A stretch of 6,966 bases of DNA from an uncultured Verrucomicrobiota bacterium (GCA_946534745.1 CAMNDA010000323.1:1-6966); one strand, 5' to 3'. Counted from the stretch's first letter, positions 1-5,933 are shown. The notes: a model not told the origin generated them from the letters alone. Numbers and translations: made by a program.

Positions 1-112
1 CGACGCACCGCAGGCCGGGGCCGTCGGCGATGCCGTCGCGGTCGAAGCCCGCGAGGCGGATCGTCCTCTCCGTGGCGGGGTCGGCGCCGCCGCTAGGCGT
101 CGGCTCCGCCAC
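1..112 (-). CDS. nrdG: Anaerobic ribonucleotide reductase activating protein (partial, N-terminus only)
   Basis: NrdG is a radical-SAM [4Fe-4S] protein that generates the glycyl radical on NrdD under anaerobic conditions. Only the first 37 codons are in the window; the rest runs off the left edge. The visible residues include RLAGFDRDGIADGPGLRCV, which matches the typical NrdG opening (an I-x-G-F/I stretch, then DGPGxR). The CxxxCxxC cluster motif would lie beyond the edge, so it cannot be checked. I chose the GTG at 112-110 because it is the only ATG/GTG/TTG in frame near the start; it overlaps the end of nrdD by 20 bp and has an AAGGG 7 nt upstream (plus 120-124). This gives about 16 residues ahead of where the family usually begins. 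Position right behind nrdD is the usual nrdD-nrdG order and implies translational coupling. Identity is well supported; the exact start less so. Confidence 0.78.
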   Translation of the reverse strand, partial: MAEPTPSGGADPATERTIRLAGFDRDGIADGPGLRCV

Positions 113-2450
113 GGCCGTGCCCTTCGGCGTGCTTGACGCGGTCGTGCTCCTCGGCGCGCTTGGCGTCGTTGAAGCGGTCCAGGGTGCCGACGAGGTAGCC
201 GGTGATGCGGCGGATGCGCTCGAACTTGATCAGCTCGTCGCTCTCGCGCCGGCCGCACTTCGGGCACACATCGCCGATCACGCCGTTGTAGCCGCAGACG
301 GGGTCGCGGTCGACCGGGTGGTTCACCGAGCCGTAGCCGATCCCCGCGTCGTGCATCGCGCGGATGATCGTCTCGAAGGCCTTGGTGTTGCGCGCCATGT
401 CGCCGTCGAGCTCGACGTAGGTGATGTGGCCCGCGTTGGTGAGCGCGTGGTAGGGCGCCTCCTTGCGGATCTTCTCGATCGCGCCGATCTTGTAGTAGAC
501 CGGGATGTGGAAGGAGTTGGTGTAGTAGTCGCGGTCGGTGACGCCGGGGATGATGCCGTAGCGCTTCTTGTCCATGCGGATGAAGCGGCCGGAGAGGCCC
601 TCGGCGGGCGTCGCGAGGCACGTCCAGTTCAGCTTGGTCTTCGCGGCCATCGAGTCGCAGAAGGCGCGGATGTGGCGGACGATCTCGAGGCCCTTCTCCT
701 GCATCGCGTCGCTCTCGCCGTGGTGGTGGCCGTAGAGCGCGATCAGCACCTCCGCCAGGCCGATGAACCCGATCGAGAGCGTGCCGTGCTTGATGACCTC
801 GCGCACCTCGTCGTTCCAGTGCAGCTTGTCGGAGTCGAGCCAGACGCCCTGGCCCATGAGGAACGGGAAGTTCTTCACCTTGCGGCGGGCCTGGATCTCG
901 AAGCGGTCCAGGAGCTGCTGCGCCACGAGGTTGAGCATCCGGTCGAGCCCCTCGTAGAACTTCGCCTCGTCGCCGTGGGCCTCGATGGCGAGGCGCGGCA
1001 GGTTGATCGAGGTGAAGGAGAGGTTGCCGCGGCCGGTGCTGATGGCGCGGTCCGGGTCGTGGACGTTGGCGAGCACGCGCGTGCGGCAGCCCATGTAGGA
1101 GACCTCGGTCTCGGGGTGGCCCTCCTTGTAGTAGGAGATGTTGTAGGGCGCGTCGACGAACGAGAAGTTCGGGAAGAGGCGCTTGGAGCTCACGCGGCAG
1201 GCGAGCTGGAACAGGTCGTAGTTCGGGTCGCCGGGGTTGTAGTTGACGCCGTCCTTCACGCGGAAGATCTGGATCGGGAAGATCGGCGTCTCGCCGTGGC
1301 CGAGGCCCTTCTCGGTGGTGAGCAGGAGGTTGCGCATCACCATGCGGCCCTCTGGGCTCGTGTCGGTGCCGTAGTTGATCGAGGAGAACGGGGTCTGCGC
1401 GCCGGCGCGGCTGTGCATCGTGTTGAGGTTGTGGATGAGCGCCTCCATCGCCTGGTAGGTCGCCTCGTCCGTCTCCGCGTAGGCCGTCTTGCGCGCGTAG
1501 GCCAGCGCCTTGTCGACGGCGGCCTCGGGGAGGCCGGACGCGACGAGGTCCGCGCGCAGCTCGGCGTCGAACTTCGCGCCGCCCTCGAGCGAGGGCTTCT
1601 CGCCGGACTTGGCCTCGGCCGCCGCGAAGCGCGCCTTCATCGCCGCCGGGTCGGGGACGGCGGCGCCCTCGGGGGCGAGCAGCGAGAGCGCCTCGGAGAG
1701 GTCGACGCGGTAGCGCTTGGCGAAGGTCTTGGCGACGCCGGGGGCGAGGCCGCGGTCGAACTGCGCGACGGACTGGCCGCCGTGCTGGTCGTTCTGGTTG
1801 GACTGGATGGCGATGCACGCGAGAGCCGCGTAGGAGCGGATGTCGTTGGGCTCGCGCAGGTAGCCGTGGCCGGTCGAGAAGCCGCCGTGGAAGAGCTTCA
1901 GCAGGTCGATCTGGCAGCACGTCATCGTGAGCGCGTAGAAGTCGAAGTCGTGGATGTGGATCCAGCCCTCGCGGTAGGCGCGCGCCTGCTCGGGGCGGAG
2001 GAGGAACTTCTCGTTGTACTCCTTCGCCGCGGTCGCGCCGTACTGCAGCATCGTGCCCATCGCGGAGTCGCCGTCGACGTTCGCGTTGTCGCGCTTGAGG
2101 TCGCTCTCCTTCGAGTCGCGCGAGGTGATCTCGTCGAAGATGTGCATGAGCTGCGAGTTCTTCTCGCGGGCGGTCGTGCGGTCGGCGCGGTAGAGGATGT
2201 AGGACTTGGCGACGTCCTCGAAGCCGGCGCGCATGAGCGCGACCTCGACGGCGTCCTGGATCTGCTCGACGTTGGGGACCTGGTCGGGGTACTTCTCGTT
2301 GATGACCGCGTCGACCGCGTCGCCGAGGCGCTCGGCCTCCTCGGCGCCCTCGTGCCCGGACGCCTTCATCGCGCGGGCGATGGCGTTCACGATCTTGGCT
2401 TCGTCGTAGGAGACGCGGCGGCCGTCTCTCTTCAGGATCTCGGTGACCAT
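93..2450 (-). CDS. nrdD: Anaerobic (class III) ribonucleoside-triphosphate reductase
   Basis: This 785-residue protein reduces ribonucleoside triphosphates to deoxyribonucleotides without oxygen, using a glycyl radical made by NrdG. An N-terminal ATP-cone (about residues 1-93, opening VTEILKRDGRRVSYDEAKI) implies allosteric control of activity by ATP/dATP. The barrel core follows, with HSRAGAQTPFSSINYGTD at 346-363. C178/C179 (TMTCCQID) and C455 (YMGCRTRV) are the likely active-site cysteines, C455 being the thiyl-radical candidate on the finger loop. The C-terminal zinc region has C719, C729 and C732 (CGYNGVIGDVCPKCG). The radical site is G751 in RRITGYLVGTLDRF. The length is full for an ATP-cone NrdD, and no frameshift is seen. 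The ATG at 2450 is preceded by AAGGAA at a 10-nt spacing. The first half of the usual CxxC zinc pair is Asp (D716). I cannot tell from sequence alone which reductant (formate or a redoxin) it uses. Confidence 0.97.
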   Translation of the reverse strand: MVTEILKRDGRRVSYDEAKIVNAIARAMKASGHEGAEEAERLGDAVDAVINEKYPDQVPNVEQIQDAVEVALMRAGFEDVAKSYILYRADRTTAREKNSQLMHIFDEITSRDSKESDLKRDNANVDGDSAMGTMLQYGATAAKEYNEKFLLRPEQARAYREGWIHIHDFDFYALTMTCCQIDLLKLFHGGFSTGHGYLREPNDIRSYAALACIAIQSNQNDQHGGQSVAQFDRGLAPGVAKTFAKRYRVDLSEALSLLAPEGAAVPDPAAMKARFAAAEAKSGEKPSLEGGAKFDAELRADLVASGLPEAAVDKALAYARKTAYAETDEATYQAMEALIHNLNTMHSRAGAQTPFSSINYGTDTSPEGRMVMRNLLLTTEKGLGHGETPIFPIQIFRVKDGVNYNPGDPNYDLFQLACRVSSKRLFPNFSFVDAPYNISYYKEGHPETEVSYMGCRTRVLANVHDPDRAISTGRGNLSFTSINLPRLAIEAHGDEAKFYEGLDRMLNLVAQQLLDRFEIQARRKVKNFPFLMGQGVWLDSDKLHWNDEVREVIKHGTLSIGFIGLAEVLIALYGHHHGESDAMQEKGLEIVRHIRAFCDSMAAKTKLNWTCLATPAEGLSGRFIRMDKKRYGIIPGVTDRDYYTNSFHIPVYYKIGAIEKIRKEAPYHALTNAGHITYVELDGDMARNTKAFETIIRAMHDAGIGYGSVNHPVDRDPVCGYNGVIGDVCPKCGRRESDELIKFERIRRITGYLVGTLDRFNDAKRAEEHDRVKHAEGHGRGGADA

Positions 2451-2460
2451 GGAAGGTGTG

Positions 2461-2466
2461 TTCCTT
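2461..2466 (-). promoter_or_regulatory. nrdD ribosome binding site
   Basis: On the minus strand the sequence AAAAAGGAACACACCTTCC runs into the nrdD ATG. AAGGAA (plus 2461-2466) is a Shine-Dalgarno-like purine block with 10 nt between it and the start codon, slightly long but usable. It supports the ATG at 2450 as the start and shows that this organism uses such sites for some genes, in contrast to the kinase and glycosidase starts, which have none. Confidence 0.5.
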
Positions 2467-2512
2467 TTTGTCTGTGCGGACGTCCCTCTTCGGGTGGGAG
2501 CGGGCGGTCCGC

Positions 2513-2550
2513 GGGTGGTTGGTTGGAAGGTGGGTTGGTGGGTGATTGGA
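2513..2550 (-). other. C-rich, G-free tract in the nrdD leader
   Basis: The plus strand has no C for 38 bp, so the nrdD mRNA would have no G here and be built of ACC/CCAACC units. It should be largely unstructured. Such C-over-G stretches can serve as Rho-loading (rut-like) sites; the plus-strand DNA, with many GG and GGG runs separated by 1-3 bases, could form a two- or three-tetrad G-quadruplex. Both roles are inference; only the composition is seen. Confidence 0.4.
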
Positions 2551-2578
2551 CTTGCAAGCGGCTCCGACGGGGCGAGGG

Positions 2579-2601
2579 AAAAACAGACGAGGGGCGCTCG
2601 T
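2579..2601 (-). terminator. Terminator-like hairpin inside the nrdD leader
   Basis: Read on the minus strand, ACGAG-CGCCC-CUCGU (plus 2601-2587) forms a perfect 5-bp stem with a 5-nt loop. It is followed after CUG by UUUUU (plus 2583-2579). This looks like a short intrinsic terminator about 130 nt before the nrdD start, so it would act as an attenuator if transcription begins upstream. An overlapping stem GGCGC-GCACGA-GCGCC could compete with it. The stem is short and the U-run modest, so it may be chance. Confidence 0.3.
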
Positions 2602-2622
2602 GCGCGCCTCCGCGAACCTTTC

Positions 2623-2683
2623 CACGGACACCCTGCCGGCTGTTATCCGGCGCGCGTCCGCGCCCCCGGCTTTCGCCGGAGGC
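2623..2683 (-). promoter_or_regulatory. Candidate structured RNA in the nrdD 5' leader
   Basis: In the nrdD transcript orientation, GCCUCCGGC (plus 2683-2675), loop GAAA (2674-2671) and GCCGGGGGC (2670-2662) make a 9-bp stem with one U-G pair, capped by a GNRA tetraloop. On the opposite strand the same site has an A-C mismatch and a UUUC loop, so the minus strand is favoured. Just after it, CGCGGAC (2662-2656) pairs with GUCCGUG (2629-2623), enclosing GCCGG-AUAACAG-CCGGC (2651-2635). GCCUCCG (2683-2677) can instead pair perfectly with CGGAGGC (2612-2606), giving mutually exclusive folds upstream of the terminator-like hairpin. I recognise no known riboswitch class. High GC content makes chance stems common. 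Confidence 0.35.
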
Positions 2684-2699
2684 AGTGCCCCGCTAGGCG

Positions 2700-2789
2700 A
2701 GGCGGATTGAACCATACGACCCCCTCCGGTTCAAGCGCGGGATTTGCCCGCAAAGGAACCATTGGTTCGCAACCCGTTGAAGACCGCCT
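2700..2789. repeat. Cluster of nested inverted repeats (possible operator or RNA cloverleaf)
   Basis: Four perfect inverted repeats are packed into 90 bp. AGGCGG (2700-2705) and CCGCCT (2784-2789) enclose three others: TTGAACC/GGTTCAA (2707-2713, 2728-2734), GCGGG/CCCGC (2737-2741, 2747-2751) and GAACCA/TGGTTC around a single T (2756-2761, 2763-2768). TAGGCG (2694-2699) can replace AGGCGG by pairing with 2785-2790. The GAACC/GGTTC core occurs four times, and the centres of its two palindromes lie about 41.5 bp apart, close to four helical turns. This would suit a dimeric regulator binding two sites on one DNA face, or a multi-stem RNA on either strand. It does not fold as a tRNA. Confidence 0.5.
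2706..2734 (-). promoter_or_regulatory. Candidate nrdD promoter (weak)
   Basis: On the minus strand, TTGAAC (plus 2734-2729) and TTCAAT (plus 2711-2706) are separated by exactly 17 bp. Each matches four of six bases of the sigma70 -35 and -10 consensus. Both hexamers fall within the arms of the TTGAACC/GGTTCAA inverted repeat, so the match may reflect that palindrome rather than a promoter. If used, it would give a leader of roughly 250 nt that includes the hairpins described at 2579-2683. Confidence 0.3.
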
Positions 2790-2796
2790 ACTTATG

Positions 2797-2815
2797 AAGA
2801 TAGAAAATCTATTTT
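2797..2815. repeat. AT-rich palindrome
   Basis: AAGATAGA (2797-2804) and TCTATTTT (2808-2815) form an 8-bp stem around AAA, with one G-T pair. It is the most AT-rich spot in the window and lies midway between the divergent genes. It could be an operator, an UP-element or easily melted promoter DNA; on the minus strand TAAAAT (plus 2816-2811) resembles a -10 box but has no convincing -35 partner. Confidence 0.3.
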
Positions 2816-2884
2816 ACACCACCGGTAGCGCCAAGGGCGCCCCTCGCGGCGCAACATCTGGTGTCCGCGGGTGTTTCAATTCGC

Positions 2885-2913
2885 TTGCATTCGCGCGGGG
2901 CGAAAGGTACAAT
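2885..2913 (+). promoter_or_regulatory. Promoter of the epimerase-glycosidase operon
   Basis: TTGCAT (2885-2890) and TACAAT (2908-2913) are separated by 17 bp. TACAAT matches five of six -10 consensus bases; the -35 is weaker, with TTG conserved. Only 7 bp (CGGCGGC) separate the -10 from the ATG at 2921, so transcription would begin at or next to the start codon and give a leaderless or nearly leaderless mRNA. The same layout occurs before the kinase gene. Confidence 0.5.
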
Positions 2914-2920
2914 CGGCGGC

Positions 2921-4027
2921 ATGAAAACCACACCCACCTTCACCATCCGCAACGCCTCCGGAATGTCGCTCACGGCGAGCGCGCTCGGCGGCATCGTCAC
3001 CTCCCTCCGGGCCCCCGACGCGAAGGGCCGCCCCGGCGAGGTCCTGCTCGCGTGCGCCAGGCCGGAGCAGCACCACGCCAACGGCTACATGAACGCAATC
3101 ATCGGCCGCTACGGCAACCGGATCTCCCGCGGCGGCTTCGCCCTCGACGGCGAGTTCCGCGCCCTCGCGCAGAACTCGGGCGGCCGGAAGCACCCCTGCT
3201 CGCTGCACGGCGGGGAGAAGGGCTTCGACCGGAAGGTCTGGCAGGTGCGGAAGTTCGAGGCGGCGGACGGCCCCGCGCTCGAGTTCACGACGCTCTCGCC
3301 GGACGGCGACGAGAACTACCCCGGCAACCTCTTCGTCCGCGTCGTCTACACGCTGACGCGCGACAACGCGTGGCGCATCGACTACCTCGCCACGACGGAC
3401 CGCCCCACGGTCGTCAACCTCACGCAGCACGCCTACTTCAACCTCAACGGCGGCGCGCGCGACGTCTCGGACCACCTCGTCCAGGTGAACGCTTCGCGCT
3501 TCACCGAGGTCGACGCCGCGCTGCTCCCGACCGGCCGCGTGCCGTCCGTCGAGGGCACCGCGCTCGACCTGCGCGGCCCCGCCGTCCTCGGCGACCGCCT
3601 CGCGCTCGCCCGCAAGGACCCGCTGCTCAGGATCGTCGGCGGCGGCTTCGACCACAACTTCGTCCTCGACCGCAAGGGCCCCGGCCTCGACTTCGCCGCG
3701 TTCCTCGCCGACCCGGAGAGCGGGCGCACGATGGAGGTCTGGACGACCGAGCCCTGCGTGCAGGTCTACTCCGCGAACTTCCTCGAGCCCTCCACGCCCG
3801 CGCGGCGCGGCCAGAAGTACGGGAGGCACTGGGGCGTCTGCTTCGAGACGCAGCACGCGCCCGACTCCCCGAACCAGCCGTCGTTCCCGTCCGTCCGCCT
3901 CGACCCGGGCGAGGTCTACCGCAGCACGACCGTCTACGCCTTCGGCACGCTCGACGGGCACGACGACGGCTGCTCCTGCGGCTGCCACGAGGGCGACTGC
4001 TCCTGCGGCCGCCACGAGAACGCCTGA
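2921..4027 (+). CDS. galM: Aldose 1-epimerase (mutarotase) with Cys/His-rich tail
   Basis: This 368-residue protein of the GalM family interconverts the alpha and beta anomers of aldoses. The family signature residues are in place: N66-R67 (GRYGNRIS), H96 (SLHGG), H170 (NLTQHAYFNLNG), D244 (GGGFDHNF) and E309 (CFETQHAPDSPNQP), where H96 and H170 are the expected acid/base pair region and E309 the expected general base. No signal peptide is seen, so it is cytoplasmic. I chose the ATG at 2921 because homology begins there and the promoter -10 ends 7 bp before it; an in-frame GTG at 2861 lies upstream of that promoter. The body ends like other family members near residue 345; residues 349-366 are an extra tail made of a duplicated 9-residue unit. 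The substrate may be arabinose, from the neighbouring glycosidase, rather than galactose, so the symbol is by family only. Confidence 0.93.
   Translation: MKTTPTFTIRNASGMSLTASALGGIVTSLRAPDAKGRPGEVLLACARPEQHHANGYMNAIIGRYGNRISRGGFALDGEFRALAQNSGGRKHPCSLHGGEKGFDRKVWQVRKFEAADGPALEFTTLSPDGDENYPGNLFVRVVYTLTRDNAWRIDYLATTDRPTVVNLTQHAYFNLNGGARDVSDHLVQVNASRFTEVDAALLPTGRVPSVEGTALDLRGPAVLGDRLALARKDPLLRIVGGGFDHNFVLDRKGPGLDFAAFLADPESGRTMEVWTTEPCVQVYSANFLEPSTPARRGQKYGRHWGVCFETQHAPDSPNQPSFPSVRLDPGEVYRSTTVYAFGTLDGHDDGCSCGCHEGDCSCGRHENA
3965..4018 (+). repeat. Tandem 27-bp repeat coding a Cys/His-rich tail
   Basis: Two adjacent 27-bp units (3965-3991 and 3992-4018) encode DGCSCGCHE and GDCSCGRHE. They differ by a swap of the first two codons and one base in the seventh codon. 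Together they give five Cys and two His in 18 residues at the very C-terminus of the epimerase, a plausible metal-binding or disulfide-forming tail. The repeat is in frame and its origin by duplication is clear; any function is inference. Confidence 0.85.
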
Positions 4028-4037
4028 CCGGCCGGCC

Positions 4038-5933
4038 ATGGACGACGCCCTTCGCAACGCCCTCGCGCCGGCCGGCCCGGGAGACGCGCGCCTGCTCGGC
4101 CCCGCCGGCGCGGCCGCCGACGCCTGCCTCCGCGCCCGCGCCCTCTCGGACTGGGCGCAGGGGCCGATGTACGACGAGGCCGAGAACGCCTTCCGCACGC
4201 ACTGGGACGACGACCCGCGCGGCGGCCAGGGCTGGGGCTGGCAGAACGAGTACTGGGGCAAGACGATGCTCTGCTTCGCCGGCGCCGCGTCCTACTCGCG
4301 CGACCCCGTTCTCGCCGCCTGGGCGCTCGACAAGGCGCACGCGTTCGTCCGCGCGTTCCAGAGGCCGAACGGCTATCTCTCGACCTACGCGAGCGAGGAC
4401 CTGCTGCGCCGCAACCCGGACGGCCCCGACCCGCGCGACCACGCCTGCTTCAACGTCTGGGGCCGCAAGTACACGCTCTGGGCGCTCGTGGAGCTTTCCC
4501 GGATGGTCGGCGGCGACGCCGAATGTCTCGCGGCCGCGGAGAAGATGGCCGACCACCTCGCGGCGCAGCTCGGGCGCCTCGGCCTGACGCTCGACCGCAC
4601 CGGCACGTGGCACGGCGTCTCGTCGATGAGCATCCTGCGCCCGCTTCTGGAGCTGTACCGCCTCACGGGCAACGCGAACGCCCTCGCACTCGCGAAGGAC
4701 GCGATCCGCGCGTTCACGGCGGACTCCGGCTCGCCGTGCGCGATCCTGCACGACGCGCTTCGCCCCGAACCGATCGCCGAATGGCATCCGGAGCCGACGT
4801 TCTGGGCGAAGGCCTACGAGATCCTGAGCTGCCTCGAAGGCTGCGCCGACTGGTACCGGCTCGCGGGCGAGCGCGGCGTCCTCGACGCGGTTCTCGCCTA
4901 CGAGCGACACCTCGTCGAGGAGGAGCTCAACCCGATGGGGAGCGTCGGGTGCTTCGACCATTTCGTCCATTCCGCGCACCGCGTGAACGGCATGACGGAG
5001 CTCTGCGACGTCGTGCACTGGATCCGCCTCGAGCGCGAGCTGCTACTCCTCACCGGCGATCCGGTGCACGCGGACCGCATCGAGGAAGCGTTCCTCAACG
5101 CGTTCCTCGCCGGCGTCTGGCGCGACGGCCGCTGGGGCGCGCACATCGTCCGCTCCCACGGCACGCGCCACCTCTCCGCGCCGCCGCAGGTCGGGATGGC
5201 GCTTCACCAGTGCTGCCCGGACAACATGATGCGCGCGTTCTTCGACTACGCCGGCGTCCAGGCCGCGCGCGCCGCGGACGGCGCGCTCTGCGTCCTGCTC
5301 TACACCGACGGCGCCGTCGCGCTCGGCGGCGACCGCGTCGAAATTTCCGGCGGCTACCCGTGGTCGGACGGCCCCGTCGTCGTGCGCGCGGATTTCGAGA
5401 AGGCCGGCACGGTCCGCTTCCGCGTCCCGCGCTGGTCCGCGGAGATCCGCGTCGACGGCGAGCCCTGCGCTCCGGACGGCGGCTGGATCGAGCGACCCGC
5501 CCGCGCCGGAACGAACGTCTGGAGCCTGGGCTTCGACTTCTCGCCGCGGATCGTCAACTGGACCGGGCGCAACGACGACGACATCCGCGACTACGTCCGC
5601 TCGTTCATGGAATACCGGAACAAGACGCCCGAGATGGCGGGGCTCACGCGCGAAGAGGCCGGCGTCCGCGTCCTGAGTGGACCGCTCGTGCTCGCCAAGG
5701 GCCGCCTCGCCGGCACGTCGCGCGAGGAGACGCTCTTCGCGGCGACGATCCGCAACCAGGGGTGGCGCGCCTCGCTGCATCCCGCGCCGCGCACCGCCGC
5801 GAACGCCGCCGTCGCGCGCCCTTGGACGCTCCTGCTCGAACGCGACGGCGAATCGCGCGCGATCCCCGTCGCCGACTTCGCCTCCGTCTCGAACGTCGAC
5901 GACCCTGCGAACTGGTTCTCGCTCTGGTTCTAG
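4038..5933 (+). CDS. Divergent GH127/DUF1680-type glycoside hydrolase
   Basis: This 631-residue protein matches the DUF1680 (COG3533) fold: an N-terminal (alpha/alpha)6 barrel to about residue 410, then beta-rich domains. Support comes from WGWQNEYWGKTML (66-78), FQRPNGYLSTY (107-117), the E-x-C at E321-C323 (MTELCDVVHWIRLERELLLLTGD begins at 319) and the CC at 392-393 (HQCCPDNMMR). In characterised GH127 beta-L-arabinofuranosidases, E-x-C and CC bind Zn and the first Cys of CC is the nucleophile. The glutamate acid/base 16 residues before E-x-C appears to be C305 here, and His residues seen in classical GH127 are absent from NVWGRKYTLW (139-148) and EPTFWAKAYE (252-261). So it belongs to a distant branch and the substrate is uncertain. 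No signal peptide: cytoplasmic. It starts 10 bp after the epimerase stop without a clear ribosome binding site, suggesting coupled translation. Confidence 0.85.
   Translation: MDDALRNALAPAGPGDARLLGPAGAAADACLRARALSDWAQGPMYDEAENAFRTHWDDDPRGGQGWGWQNEYWGKTMLCFAGAASYSRDPVLAAWALDKAHAFVRAFQRPNGYLSTYASEDLLRRNPDGPDPRDHACFNVWGRKYTLWALVELSRMVGGDAECLAAAEKMADHLAAQLGRLGLTLDRTGTWHGVSSMSILRPLLELYRLTGNANALALAKDAIRAFTADSGSPCAILHDALRPEPIAEWHPEPTFWAKAYEILSCLEGCADWYRLAGERGVLDAVLAYERHLVEEELNPMGSVGCFDHFVHSAHRVNGMTELCDVVHWIRLERELLLLTGDPVHADRIEEAFLNAFLAGVWRDGRWGAHIVRSHGTRHLSAPPQVGMALHQCCPDNMMRAFFDYAGVQAARAADGALCVLLYTDGAVALGGDRVEISGGYPWSDGPVVVRADFEKAGTVRFRVPRWSAEIRVDGEPCAPDGGWIERPARAGTNVWSLGFDFSPRIVNWTGRNDDDIRDYVRSFMEYRNKTPEMAGLTREEAGVRVLSGPLVLAKGRLAGTSREETLFAATIRNQGWRASLHPAPRTAANAAVARPWTLLLERDGESRAIPVADFASVSNVDDPANWFSLWF

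Larger units (their letters stand above)
2451..2920. other. Divergent control region between nrdD and the epimerase operon
   Basis: These 470 bp contain no gene I can support. Reading from the nrdD side: a ribosome binding site (2461-2466); a 6-bp inverted repeat GCGGAC/GTCCGC at 2476-2481 and 2507-2512; a G-free (in the nrdD mRNA) C-rich tract at 2513-2550; a terminator-like hairpin at 2579-2601; two strong hairpins at 2623-2683; a palindrome cluster at 2700-2789; an AT-rich palindrome at 2797-2815; a small GCGCC-AAG-GGCGC stem at 2828-2840; and the promoter of the epimerase operon at 2885-2913. The base composition between about 2740 and 2820 is clearly richer in A+T than the flanking genes. 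Open frames crossing the region are by-products of high GC content. Confidence 0.7.

Noticed and set aside
30..2696. 888-codon open frame antisense to nrdD
   Set aside because: Its product is low-complexity (Val, Ala, Leu, Arg, Asp, Glu rich) and mirrors the codon bias of nrdD on the other strand; nrdD itself has clear family motifs.
2600..2740. Cobalamin riboswitch before nrdD
   Set aside because: GGGGCACUG and GGUUCAAUCC recall parts of its core, but the expected GGGAA, GUGAAA-type and B12-box sequences are not found in order.
2700..2790. tRNA gene suggested by GGTTCAATCC and the AGGCGG/CCGCCT stem
   Set aside because: The T-loop-like stretch has no matching 5-bp T-stem on the minus strand, and the arm and loop sizes do not fit a cloverleaf tRNA.
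2861..2920. GTG at 2861 as the epimerase start
   Set aside because: The added 20 residues have no family match, and the likely promoter (-10 at 2908-2913) lies downstream of this codon.
2451..2920. NrdR boxes in the nrdD upstream region
   Set aside because: No pair of sites close to the ACAC-AT-rich-GTGT palindrome was found by eye.
2443..4587. Long plus-strand frame crossing the intergenic region and the epimerase
   Set aside because: Arg/Pro/Ala-rich translation in a shifted frame of the epimerase and glycosidase; no recognisable domain.
2876..5018. Minus-strand frames (2876-4261 and 3627-5018) opposite the epimerase and glycosidase
   Set aside because: Antisense shadows of GC-rich genes, with repetitive Arg/Ala/Val/Glu products and no motif.
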